From JAVBNC01 sp031551765 (lineage in GTDB: Bacteria > Desulfobacterota > Desulfovibrionia > Desulfovibrionales > Desulfovibrionaceae): a stretch of DNA of 27,707 nt. Each line of letters opens with the position of its first letter. Positions within the stretch are counted from its first letter, which is position 1. The stretch is taken from assembly GCA_031551765.1 (NCBI GenBank), contig JAVBNC010000060.1:1-27707 (forward strand), in the 5' to 3' direction. This document shows, one piece after another, positions 7,523 to 14,800 of the stretch. Below the pieces are notes generated by a model. That model saw only the letters and a program-made list of their open reading frames with translations. It ran no database searches and was not told where the DNA came from. The translations under genes and the position numbers were made by a program.

Positions 7523-8599
7523 ATGAACTGGGATTGGGAAAAACTGCAAGAAAAACGGCAGCGGCAGCCCGGTGGAAAGAACACGGGCCGGAACGAAGGC
7601 CCCACTCCGCCTCCGGGACTCCCTAATTTGGGCGATAAGTTCAAAAATTTCAAGGGATTTTCTTTCCCGCTCGGAAAGGTGCTTTTCGTGGTGGGCCTGC
7701 TTCTGTGGGCCGCCTCCGGCATTTTCATCGTCAGTCCGGACGAGGAAGGCGTTGTGCTGCGCTTTGGCAAGTACAACCGCACCGTGGGCGCGGGGCCGCA
7801 CTACAGCATGCCCTACCCCATAGAAGAGGTGTACAAGCCCAAGGTCACCCAGGTGCAGCGCATCGAAGTGGGCTTCCGCTCCCCTTCGCGGGCCACGCTT
7901 TCCGGCCAGGGCCAGGTCCGGCCCGTGCTGGAAGAATCCTCCATGCTCACCAGCGACGAGAACATCGTCTCCGTGCAGTTCATCGTCCAGTACCGCATCC
8001 GCAATTCGCGGAAATACCTGTTTAATCTGGCCCGGCAGGGCGAATCCGTCAAAAGCGCGGCTGAAGCGGCCATGCGGGAAGTTATCGGCCGCAGCCAGAT
8101 AGATTCCGCCCTTACCGACGGCAAGCTGGATATCCAGAACGGCGCGCGCGATTTGTTGCAGCAAATTCTGGACCGCTACGACGCGGGTATATCCATTCTG
8201 ACCGTGCAGATGCAGGACGTGCACGCGCCCAACGAGGTCATGGTCGCGTTCAAGGACGTGGCCAGCGCCCGCGAGGACAAAAGCAAGGCCATTAACGAGG
8301 CCGAAGCCTACCACAACAAAATCATTCCGGAAGCCCGGGGCGTGGCCGCGGAGATCGTCAACCAGGCCGAAGCGTACAAAGCCCAGGCCATACGCCGCGC
8401 GGAAGGTGAAAGCCAACGCTTTCTCGCCGTGCTGTCCGAATACAACAAGGCCAAGGATCCCACCAGAAAACGCATGTACCTGGAAGCCATGGAAGAAATT
8501 CTCTCTTCCCCGGGCATGGAAAAGCTGATCATGCCCAAAGACGCCGCGGCGCGCACCTTGCCTTTCCTGCCGCTGGGCCCGGCCGGGGGGAGCAAGTGA
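7523..8599 (+). CDS. hflK: FtsH protease regulator HflK (SPFH/band-7)
   Basis: HflK and HflC form a membrane complex that encloses and modulates the FtsH protease. This 358-aa protein has a Gly/Pro-rich polar N-terminus, one transmembrane segment (about residues 51-70, GKVLFVVGLLLWAASGIFIV), then the SPFH domain (SPDEEGVVLRFGKYNRTVGAGPHYSMPYPIE) and a long Ala/Glu-rich helix (AINEAEAYHNKIIPEARG). The start MNWDWEKL matches the usual HflK N-terminal style; the open frame extends upstream through the divergent pmm gene but without support. No Shine-Dalgarno is seen. Its stop TGA overlaps the hflC ATG by one base. Confidence 0.94.
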   Translation: MNWDWEKLQEKRQRQPGGKNTGRNEGPTPPPGLPNLGDKFKNFKGFSFPLGKVLFVVGLLLWAASGIFIVSPDEEGVVLRFGKYNRTVGAGPHYSMPYPIEEVYKPKVTQVQRIEVGFRSPSRATLSGQGQVRPVLEESSMLTSDENIVSVQFIVQYRIRNSRKYLFNLARQGESVKSAAEAAMREVIGRSQIDSALTDGKLDIQNGARDLLQQILDRYDAGISILTVQMQDVHAPNEVMVAFKDVASAREDKSKAINEAEAYHNKIIPEARGVAAEIVNQAEAYKAQAIRRAEGESQRFLAVLSEYNKAKDPTRKRMYLEAMEEILSSPGMEKLIMPKDAAARTLPFLPLGPAGGSK

Positions 8600-9450
8600 T
8601 GGACAAACGCACCTTTACCCTGGTCATGATTCTGCTCATTGTGGGCCTGGTGGGAGCACAAAGCGTCTTTACCGTGCACCAGACCCAGAAGGCCCTTATT
8701 CTGCAACTGGGCGAGCCCGTGGACCGCACCCTGGAACCCGGCCTGCATTTCAAGCTGCCCTTTATCCAGAACGTGCACTACTTTGACGCCCGTATCCTCA
8801 ACTACGACGCCCGCCCCGCGGACGCCCTGACCAGCGACAAAAAGGCCATCGTGCTGGACAACTACGCGCGCTGGCGCATTGTGGACCCGCTGGCCTTTTA
8901 CCGCACCCTGCGCCTGGTGGCCACGGCCCAGTCCCGCCTGGACGACATTATCTACTCCCAGCTCCGCGCCGTGGTGGGCCAGTATACGCTGACGCAGGTT
9001 GTGTCTTCCAAGCGCCAGGAAATCATGGATCTGGTCCGGGACCAGGCCAACGCCTTTATCGGCACCTACGGCGTGGAAGTGGTGGACGTGCGCATCAAAC
9101 GCACAGACCTGCCCCCGGAAAACCAGCGCGCCATTTTCGGCCGCATGAAGGCCGAACGGGAGCGCCAGGCCACCCAGTATCGTTCCGAAGGCCAGGAAGA
9201 GGCGACCCGCCTGCGCTCCGCGGCGGACCGCGACCGCACCATACTATTGGCTGACGCCCAGATGAAAAGCGAAGTCCTCCGGGGGGAAGGCGATGCGGAA
9301 GCAACGCGCATTTTTGCTCAGGCCGTGTCACAAAGCCCTGAATTCTACGAATTCACCCGTAGTTTGCAGGCATACAAAAAAGCCCTGAAAGACAAAACCC
9401 GGCTTCTTCTTTCCCCGGACGATCCCTTTTTGCGCTATTTGCGCCCGTAG
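8599..9450 (+). CDS. hflC: FtsH protease regulator HflC (SPFH/band-7)
   Basis: This is the partner of HflK. It has a transmembrane segment at about residues 6-22 (FTLVMILLIVGLVGAQ), an SPFH domain (TQKALILQLGEPVDRTLEPGLHFKLPF, IVLDNYARWRI) and the conserved helical region (RAIFGRMKAERERQATQYRSEGQEEA) before the C-terminal FYEFTRSLQAYKK segment. 283 aa is typical. ATG 8599 is preferred over the in-frame GTG at 8596; a very G-rich Shine-Dalgarno (GGGGGGAG, 8585-8592) lies 6 nt upstream. It overlaps the hflK stop (TGATG), indicating coupling. Confidence 0.95.
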   Translation: MDKRTFTLVMILLIVGLVGAQSVFTVHQTQKALILQLGEPVDRTLEPGLHFKLPFIQNVHYFDARILNYDARPADALTSDKKAIVLDNYARWRIVDPLAFYRTLRLVATAQSRLDDIIYSQLRAVVGQYTLTQVVSSKRQEIMDLVRDQANAFIGTYGVEVVDVRIKRTDLPPENQRAIFGRMKAERERQATQYRSEGQEEATRLRSAADRDRTILLADAQMKSEVLRGEGDAEATRIFAQAVSQSPEFYEFTRSLQAYKKALKDKTRLLLSPDDPFLRYLRP

Positions 9451-9471
9451 CGGGGCCGTACGGCCCCGCTA
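9448..9471 (+). terminator. Perfect 24-bp palindrome including the hflC stop codon
   Basis: Arms TAGCGGGGCCGT and ACGGCCCCGCTA are perfectly complementary and begin with the TAG stop of hflC. There is no U-tract directly after it (CGCATTTGCG), so it may be a 3'-end stabiliser or weak terminator rather than a classical intrinsic terminator. Confidence 0.5.
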
Positions 9472-9581
9472 CGCGCATTTGCGCGGCGGCCCCCGTCACT
9501 TTGACGCGGCGGGGCGCTCTTTGCTTTGCGACTTTGTTGTTTCTTTACGCTTAATTTTATTCATGTTTTCACATTGGTATT

Positions 9582-9600
9582 ATAAAACGACTTGTTTTAT
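9582..9600. promoter_or_regulatory. Candidate operator upstream of the S24 regulator
   Basis: ATAAAAC (9582-9588), a 5-bp centre and GTTTTAT (9594-9600) form a perfect 7-bp dyad in an unusually AT-rich stretch. The size and symmetry suit a dimeric phage-repressor-type protein, such as the one encoded downstream. Binding is inferred. Confidence 0.35.
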
Positions 9601-9673
9601 TTAGGAATACAAGCTAGTTAGTAAAAACAATCTAGGCCACACTTGTTCGCTAAAAAAAAGACATTATTTGAAA

Positions 9674-9753
9674 CGTGCGGGACGATCAGCGCTGACTTTT
9701 CTCAGATCGTCACAATGTCTATCTTGGCTCCCGCACGAGCGGGCCACCCCGCT
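9674..9753 (+). promoter_or_regulatory. Structured 5' leader of the S24 regulator
   Basis: Three dyads are nested or consecutive: CGTGCGGG (9674-9681) with CCCGCACG (9730-9737), enclosing GACGATC (9681-9687) with GATCGTC (9705-9711), followed by AGCGGG (9738-9743) with CCCGCT (9748-9753). The Shine-Dalgarno GGAGGAG (9773-9779) comes after. A weak promoter TTGTTC-16-TATTTG (9643-9670) would start transcription near 9677, at the base of the structure. The rest of 9472-9787 is AT-rich and without a gene. Confidence 0.5.
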
Positions 9754-9787
9754 TACGTGGGAATCGCCTCTTGGAGGAGTGATATAC

Positions 9788-10483
9788 GTGTCAAATTTTG
9801 AAGAGGTCTTTGAGCGCATCAAGCTGGCTACAAACGCCAGAACTCAAGTTGGACTGGCGGAAGTTCTGGATATCAGACAGTCCAGCATTTCGGATGCCAA
9901 GCGCAGAAACTCCATTCCGGCGGATTGGTACATGAAGCTGTTTGAACGCTTCGGTCTCAACCCCGACTGGCTGAAAAAGGGCTCCGGTCCCATGTATCTG
10001 CGTACCGAACTAGGCTACGCGCCGGTGGAATCCACCTCGCCCGTCAGCGCTTACGAAGACGTTGCTCTTTACAGCGACCCCAACGCCAAGGCGGAAGTGG
10101 TCAGCATTTACTCCATGCGCCACTGGCCGGCCCCCGGTACGGCCGATGCGCCGAAAATAGAAGGCAAGCTCAGCATCCCGCTGTCCTTTGCCGCTCCAAG
10201 CATCAAAGTCTTTCTGCTCGACGCCACCAGCATGGAGCCGCTTATTCGCAAGGGAGCTTTCGTCGCGCTGGATACCGCCCAGAAACAGGTCGTCTCCGGC
10301 GAGCTTTACGGGGTGTACATGCCCCACGAGGGGCTGGTCGTTAAACGGGTGTACCTGGACGCGACGGGCAGCAGTTTTATCCTGCGCTCCGAAAACAGCC
10401 GCCACCCGGAAGTGACCCTGCCCGTGAACGCGCTGGCGGAAAGCATAGCGGGCCGCGTGGCCTGGGCGCTGCACCACCTATAA
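9788..10483 (+). CDS. Phage-CI-like HTH regulator with S24 (LexA-type) C-terminal domain
   Basis: The N-terminal half is a CI-repressor-type helix-turn-helix (VFERIKLATNARTQVGLAEVLDIRQSSISDAKRR..IPADWYMKLFERFGLNPDWLKKG). The C-terminal half is an S24 peptidase-like domain with Ser148 (DATSMEPLI) and Lys186 (GLVVKRVYL), 38 residues apart as expected for the LexA dyad. I see no obvious Ala-Gly self-cleavage site in the linker, so autoproteolysis is doubtful. The GTG start (9788) has GGAGGAG 8 nt upstream; an earlier in-frame ATG (9668) would run through the structured leader. 231 aa. There are no phage structural genes nearby, so this looks like a domesticated, stand-alone stress-type regulator. 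Confidence 0.85.
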   Translation: MSNFEEVFERIKLATNARTQVGLAEVLDIRQSSISDAKRRNSIPADWYMKLFERFGLNPDWLKKGSGPMYLRTELGYAPVESTSPVSAYEDVALYSDPNAKAEVVSIYSMRHWPAPGTADAPKIEGKLSIPLSFAAPSIKVFLLDATSMEPLIRKGAFVALDTAQKQVVSGELYGVYMPHEGLVVKRVYLDATGSSFILRSENSRHPEVTLPVNALAESIAGRVAWALHHL

Positions 10484-10488
10484 AACCA

Positions 10489-10514
10489 GGGGGAGCCGGA
10501 CTCCCCCTCTTTTT
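10489..10514 (+). terminator. Rho-independent terminator of the S24 regulator gene
   Basis: GGGGGAG (10489-10495), loop CCGGA, CTCCCCC (10501-10507), then TCTTTTT. It lies directly after the stop codon. Confidence 0.9.
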
Positions 10515-10524
10515 GGGCTTCCTC

Positions 10525-10653
10525 CTTGAGCAGTTCCCCTTTGAGATTGTCGCTTAACGGCGGCCAAAGCCCGCCCACGCCAATCTCGCGGCAAGGATTT
10601 GAAGACAAATCCTTGCAGTGCAGATGAACATTTTCAATGTTAATCTGCTCTAG
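10525..10653 (+). repeat. ~129-bp dispersed repeat, copy B
   Basis: It runs from CTTGAGCAG to CTGCTCTAG and is nearly identical to the reverse complement of 22292-22420. It holds internal symmetry: GGATTTG..CAAATCC (GATTTGAAGACAAATC) and the AGCAGATGAACATTTTCAATGTTAATCTGCT stem; the ends GAGCAG/CTGCTC are complementary. It lies between two terminators, in the convergent gap between the S24 regulator and the VOC gene. Confidence 0.88.
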
Positions 10654-10666
10654 GGACTGTTTCTAA

Positions 10667-10700
10667 AAAAAGGAACCTCCCTCGCGGGAGGTTCCTTTTT
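10667..10700. terminator. Bidirectional intrinsic terminator
   Basis: A 15-bp perfect stem (10667-10681 with 10686-10700), arm AAAAAGGAACCTCCC, loop TCGC, gives a T-run on both strands. It serves the minus-strand VOC gene, which ends at 10726, and backs up the plus-strand terminator at 10489-10514. Confidence 0.92.
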
Positions 10701-10725
10701 CCCCGGAGAGGGAGCGCAAGAAATA

Positions 10726-11109
10726 TTACGCCGTGACTTCCATCACTTCCACGCGGGTCCCCTCCGGGCCGCTGATAAACGCACAGCGCAGCTTTTCCGA
10801 CATAAAGGGCTCGCGCAGCACTTTGACGTGGGGCTTGCCCGCCACCTGCTTCAAAAACGCGTCCAGGTTCTCCACCTGCATGCCAAAGTGGTCGACGCCC
10901 GCGCGCTGATCGTCGCTGTTCTGGGGAGAACAGGGCACGGCTTTAAGGTACAGTTCCGTGTTCAGGCCCATATCCATGACCGCGCCGTCGTCCGGGCCGA
11001 ACTTGCGGCGGCGGATGAGGGTGGCGCCAAAAATGTCGCTCCAGAAGGTGATCATGTCTTCGAGATTCTGGCAGTAAATGTGGATGTGTTTGCAAAAGGG
11101 CTTAGCCAT
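10726..11109 (-). CDS. VOC-superfamily (glyoxalase/dioxygenase-like) protein
   Basis: This single-domain VOC protein of 127 aa has two beta-alpha-beta-beta-beta modules. Candidate metal ligands fall in the expected places: the HIHIY strand (His8/His10), Glu52 (NTELYLK), His74 (GVDHFGMQ) and Glu121 (TRVEVMEV). The family includes lactoylglutathione lyase, methylmalonyl-CoA epimerase and dioxygenases; the sequence alone does not fix which, and a glyoxalase-like role is the default. The ATG is preceded by GGAGG at 5 nt. It is divergent from the histidine kinase gene and monocistronic (terminator at 10667-10700). Confidence 0.82.
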   Translation of the reverse strand: MAKPFCKHIHIYCQNLEDMITFWSDIFGATLIRRRKFGPDDGAVMDMGLNTELYLKAVPCSPQNSDDQRAGVDHFGMQVENLDAFLKQVAGKPHVKVLREPFMSEKLRCAFISGPEGTRVEVMEVTA

Positions 11110-11198
11110 GTGGCCTCCGGTGAGAGAACGGTAAAAAAGGGACCCGCTGCCGCCGCCTTTCGCCGCGGCCGACTTTTGACGCAGAGAGCGCGCACCCC

Positions 11199-11227
11199 TT
11201 GACCAGGTGTGCGAAAGAGCACATTAT
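11199..11227 (+). promoter_or_regulatory. Candidate sigma-70 promoter for the kinase-regulator operon
   Basis: TTGACC (11199-11204), a 17-bp spacer and CATTAT (11222-11227) give a predicted start near 11234, 32 bp before the kinase ATG. Matches are 5/6 and 4/6. Confidence 0.5.
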
Positions 11228-11265
11228 CCCGAAATGCAAAAAAACACCAGATGCGGAGTCCACGC

Positions 11266-13143
11266 ATGAGCGCGGCCCTTACCCCACAGGACACCCGTTT
11301 CCTGCCGCCGGAAGTGGCCGGTTTTCTCGCGCAGCTTGCGGATGTGCCGGGAAAGGCCGATCTCAGCGCGGCTTCCTACGCGGCTTCCGTCATTTTGCCG
11401 CGCACGCGCTGGCCGGTGGAGGAGTTCCTCTCGCGTCTGGTTGCCGACCTTACCGCGCCGCAAAACAGACTGGTGCTGGAACGGGAACTGCGCAAACAGC
11501 TTAAAAGCCTTTTCGCGCCCTTTACCCTGACTTTTACGGACAGTGAAGGCAAGAACGTGGATTTTTTGGTGCTGCCCCGCCCGGCGCACCTGCCCGGCGG
11601 CAGGCGCATCGTCACCGCGGCCCTGGCCGCCCCGGACCTGTCCCCGGGCAACCGGGCGGACAGCCAGCCGGATATCCGGGCCGAACGCGCCAGGCTGCTC
11701 AATGTGCTGGAAGTGCTGCCGGCGTATGTGGTGCTTATCGACCAGAACCATACCATCCAATTCGACAACCAGGTGTTCCGCCAGCTTTACGGCCCCGGCC
11801 GTGACAAGCCCTGCTACCAGACGCTGAAAGGGCTTTCCGCGCCCTGCGACAACTGCCCCCCCTTTTCCGTGTTTTCCTCCAAAAACATTTGCGTCAGCGA
11901 ATGGGCCTGCGCCAGAACCAACAACGCCTTCCGCGTCCATTCCTACCCCTTTGAGGATTTGGGCGGTAACAAGATGGTGCTCAAGGTGGGCATCAACATC
12001 ACCGCCGGTGTGCGCGCCCAGCACGCGCTGGATCTCAGCGAGCAGCGCTACCGCAACATCGCCGACAACCTGACCATAGGCGTGGCCATGCTGGACCCGC
12101 AACTGGTGGCCGTCACCGTCAACCCCAGGCTGACGGAATGGTTCGGCCCGGACGCGGACAGGGGCACACCCATCTGCGACATACTCCACCGTCAGTGCGC
12201 GGACGCGGAACAAGGCTGCGATGCCTGCATTTTCCGGAAAACTTTCACCCACAAGCGCACCCATGAGCAGGAATTTTCCCTGTTGACCCACAACGGGGAA
12301 ACCCGCCGCTTCCGCCTGGTGGCCTGTCCCCTGCTCACCCGCAAGCGTGATGTCCGGGCCGTGATCATGATGCTTGAGGATATCACCGAGCGCCACAACC
12401 TGGCCCTGCGCTCGCAGCACCTGCGCAGGCTGGAAGCCATGGGCAGCCTTGCCGGCGGCATAGCCCACGAGATCAACCAGCCGCTTTCCGCCCTGCATCT
12501 TTACACCAGCGGGCTGCAGCTTCTTATGGAACAACAGGCGGACCTGCCCCAGACCCGCATCATGGAGCGGCTGTCGCTTATTCTGAGCCAGGCGGGCAAG
12601 ATCCGGGACATCATCTCCCATATGCGGGCTCTGGTCATGCAGGAAGAAATTCCCGTCGGCGCCGTCAGCGTGCGCGGGGCGGCGGAAGGGGCCTTGTCCC
12701 TGGTGGGCGCGCAGCTTGGCGCCCACAATGTCAGCGTAACCCTGGACATTCCGGAATCCATGCCGCTGGTGCGGGCCACGCGCGTACAGTTGGAGCAGGT
12801 GTTCGTCAACCTGCTCAACAACGCCATGCATGCCCTGGATTCCGTGGACACCCCGGAAAAAGCTGTTATTATTGCCGCGCGGCGGCTGGAACCGGACTGC
12901 GTGCTGCTTCAGGTCAGCGACAACGGGCCCGGCGTGCAGGGCATGGAAGAACAAGTTTTCACCCCCTTTTTCACCACCAAGGAAGCGCACCAGGGCATGG
13001 GCCTCGGCCTGTCCATAGTCCATGCCTTCATCACTGCCTGGGGCGGTGAAATTACCGCCCGGAACAACGGTGCCAGCCCGGGCGCCACCTTCACGCTGAA
13101 GCTGCATGCGGCGGACGCCACGGAACAGGAAGATCTAGGGTAA
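11266..13143 (+). CDS. Soluble two-PAS sensor histidine kinase with cysteine clusters
   Basis: I see no transmembrane segment, so this 625-aa kinase should sense a cytoplasmic signal. After an unassigned ~135-residue N-terminus come PAS1 (about 138-250) and PAS2 (about 262-375), then HisKA (phospho-acceptor His401 in GGIAHEINQPL) and HATPase (N box FVNLLNNAMHAL, G1 DNGPG, G2 GMGLGLS). Each PAS holds a cysteine cluster: Cys183-x10-Cys194-x2-Cys197 in PAS1 and Cys304-x6-Cys311-x6-Cys318-x2-Cys321 in PAS2, suggesting metal, Fe-S or redox sensing. The start ATG 11266 has CGGAGT 7 nt upstream. The response regulator follows 12 bp later and is its probable partner. Confidence 0.92.
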   Translation: MSAALTPQDTRFLPPEVAGFLAQLADVPGKADLSAASYAASVILPRTRWPVEEFLSRLVADLTAPQNRLVLERELRKQLKSLFAPFTLTFTDSEGKNVDFLVLPRPAHLPGGRRIVTAALAAPDLSPGNRADSQPDIRAERARLLNVLEVLPAYVVLIDQNHTIQFDNQVFRQLYGPGRDKPCYQTLKGLSAPCDNCPPFSVFSSKNICVSEWACARTNNAFRVHSYPFEDLGGNKMVLKVGINITAGVRAQHALDLSEQRYRNIADNLTIGVAMLDPQLVAVTVNPRLTEWFGPDADRGTPICDILHRQCADAEQGCDACIFRKTFTHKRTHEQEFSLLTHNGETRRFRLVACPLLTRKRDVRAVIMMLEDITERHNLALRSQHLRRLEAMGSLAGGIAHEINQPLSALHLYTSGLQLLMEQQADLPQTRIMERLSLILSQAGKIRDIISHMRALVMQEEIPVGAVSVRGAAEGALSLVGAQLGAHNVSVTLDIPESMPLVRATRVQLEQVFVNLLNNAMHALDSVDTPEKAVIIAARRLEPDCVLLQVSDNGPGVQGMEEQVFTPFFTTKEAHQGMGLGLSIVHAFITAWGGEITARNNGASPGATFTLKLHAADATEQEDLG

Positions 13144-13155
13144 CAGGCGTATCAT

Positions 13156-14634
13156 ATGCGAATTATGGTTGTGGACGACAACCGGCACAGCTTGCAGAGC
13201 CTGTGCCTTGTGTTGAGCGATTTGGGGCACGAGCCCGTGGCCTTTGAACACCCTTCCTCGGCCCTGACGGCTTCCGGCGAGGATTTTTTTCCGCTGGTCA
13301 TCACGGATATCCGCATGCCGGGCATGGACGGGCTGGAGCTTTTGCAGCGCATCAAGACCCGGCCCTTTTCCGAGGCCAGCGACGTGGTGATCATTACCGG
13401 CCACGGCGACATGCAGACGGCCGTGGAAGCCCTGCGCAAGGGCGCGTATGACTACTTGAGCAAGCCCATCAACGCCAAAGAGCTGGCCGTGGTGGTGGAG
13501 CGTTGCGCCGAGCACCAGGCCCTGCGCCTGGAAAACCTGGAACTGAAAAGCCACATGCAGGAAAAGGTGGCGGAAGCCACCCGGGACATGGCCAAAAGCC
13601 TGGAAGAGGCGCGCCACCTGTTGCGCGAGGTCACCGGCATAGGGCAGATGGTGGCGGAATCTCCGGCCATGCGCCGCCTGGTGGACGAAGCGCTGATCAT
13701 GCATGGCAACCCCGGCGTTTCCGTGCTGATAGAGGGCGAAACCGGCACCGGCAAGGAAGTGCTGGCCCGGCTCATCCACCACGGCAACGGCGCTTCGGAC
13801 GCGCCCTTTATCGGTATCAACTGCGCGGCCATCCCTTCGGAACTGTTCGAAAGCGAGCTGTTCGGGCATGAGCCGGGCGCGTACACGGGCAGCCGTGCCA
13901 GCGGCGCGCCCGGCAAGCTGGAAGCGGCGGGCAACGGCACCGTGTTTTTGGACGAAGTGGCGGAACTGCCGCTTTCCCTGCAGCCCAAGCTCCTCCGCGC
14001 CCTGGAAGAGCGGGCCTTTTACCGCCTGGGGGGCGTGAAGCGCCGGAGCTTTGAGGCCAGGGTCATCTGCGCGGCCAACCGCGACCTGGCCGGGATGGTG
14101 GAAAAAGGACTGTTCCGCCGCGACCTGTACCACCGTCTCCAGGTGGGGCATTTGCGCATTCCGCCGCTGCGTGAACGCAAAGAGGATATCGTGGTGCTGG
14201 CCGAACTCATCCTGCGGCGGGAAGCGGAACGCAAGAAAAAACACTTCCGCGCCTTTTCGCCGGAAGCCATGACCACACTGCTGCGCTACTCCTGGCCGGG
14301 CAACGTGCGGGAGTTGGAAAATACCCTGGAAAGGGCCGTTCTGATGCACGACGGGGAAGAGCTCACGCCCCTGCACCTCAATTTCCTCACCCTGGCCGCC
14401 TGGGCTCAGGATGCGCAGGAAGGCCCCCCCGCCGAGACGCACAACTGGTTCGCCCAGACAGCCGGCGGCCAGCTTGTGCTGCCGGAAAGTCCCTTTGACC
14501 TTGAAGAGCTGACCAACAGCATCGTGCTGGCGGCCGTGGCCCGCTTTGACGGCAACAAGAGCAAGGCGGCCAACTACCTGGGGCTTTCCCGTTTCGCCCT
14601 GCACCGCCGCCTGCAGGCCATGGAAAAAGCCTGA
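13156..14634 (+). CDS. Sigma-54-dependent response regulator (NtrC family)
   Basis: The order is receiver-AAA+-Fis HTH, 492 aa. The receiver has Asp7/Asp8, phospho-acceptor Asp51 (ITDIRMPGMDG), Thr81 and Lys103. The AAA+ domain has Walker A GETGTGKE (194-201), Walker B VFLDEV (263-268), arginine-finger region RRDLYHR, and an atypical sigma-54-contact loop, GAYTGS (241-246), in place of GAFTGA. The C-terminal HTH is NKSKAANYLGLSRFALHRRL. It is cotranscribed with the kinase (12-bp gap; only a weak CAGG before the ATG). Tandem dyads 9 bp after its stop and a -24/-12 promoter at 14774 make the following segment its likely direct target. Confidence 0.94.
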   Translation: MRIMVVDDNRHSLQSLCLVLSDLGHEPVAFEHPSSALTASGEDFFPLVITDIRMPGMDGLELLQRIKTRPFSEASDVVIITGHGDMQTAVEALRKGAYDYLSKPINAKELAVVVERCAEHQALRLENLELKSHMQEKVAEATRDMAKSLEEARHLLREVTGIGQMVAESPAMRRLVDEALIMHGNPGVSVLIEGETGTGKEVLARLIHHGNGASDAPFIGINCAAIPSELFESELFGHEPGAYTGSRASGAPGKLEAAGNGTVFLDEVAELPLSLQPKLLRALEERAFYRLGGVKRRSFEARVICAANRDLAGMVEKGLFRRDLYHRLQVGHLRIPPLRERKEDIVVLAELILRREAERKKKHFRAFSPEAMTTLLRYSWPGNVRELENTLERAVLMHDGEELTPLHLNFLTLAAWAQDAQEGPPAETHNWFAQTAGGQLVLPESPFDLEELTNSIVLAAVARFDGNKSKAANYLGLSRFALHRRLQAMEKA

Positions 14635-14642
14635 CACAAACC

Positions 14643-14687
14643 GTGCGCATCCGCGCATAGTGCGCAACCGCACGTGCGCATCCGCAC
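14643..14687. promoter_or_regulatory. Tandem activator sites (UAS) for the sigma-54 promoter
   Basis: Three imperfect tandem units: GTGCGCATCCGCGCA (14643-14657), GTGCGCAACCGCAC (14660-14673) and GTGCGCATCCGCAC (14674-14687). The last two contain TGCG-N4-CGCA dyads. They begin 9 bp after the response regulator stop and lie about 90-130 bp upstream of the -24 element, the normal distance for enhancer-binding-protein sites. Assignment to the adjacent regulator is inference. Confidence 0.7.
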
Positions 14688-14773
14688 AAGGCTATTGTTT
14701 TCTGACATGAGCTTCAATACAGATTCTCCACATAACATACGAACAATACTAACTATACACTGAATCACCTCTT

Positions 14774-14790
14774 TTGGCACGATACTTGAT
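14774..14790 (+). promoter_or_regulatory. Candidate sigma-54 (-24/-12) promoter
   Basis: TTGGCACGATACTTGAT fits TGGCACG-N4-TTGCW except for A in place of C at -12 (GG-N10-GA). Predicted +1 is about 14801, which is exactly the first base of the following stem. Confidence 0.65.
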
Positions 14791-14800
14791 ATACGAAAGA

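Noticed and set aside
9668..9787. N-terminal extension of the S24 regulator from ATG 9668
   Set aside because: It would translate the nested dyad leader; GTG 9788 has GGAGGAG at ideal spacing and fits the usual HTH start.
9788..10483. Prophage at the CI-like repressor
   Set aside because: No integrase, Cro-like partner, replication or structural genes nearby; neighbours are housekeeping genes.
475..14634. Long antisense frames opposite sppA, the CorC-like gene, hflK and the kinase operon
   Set aside because: These are third-position-GC shadow frames with low-complexity His/Arg/Gln-rich translations and no family motifs.
14640..14690. CRISPR-like short repeats
   Set aside because: Units are only 14-17 bp, imperfect, directly abutting with no spacers; they fit activator sites much better.
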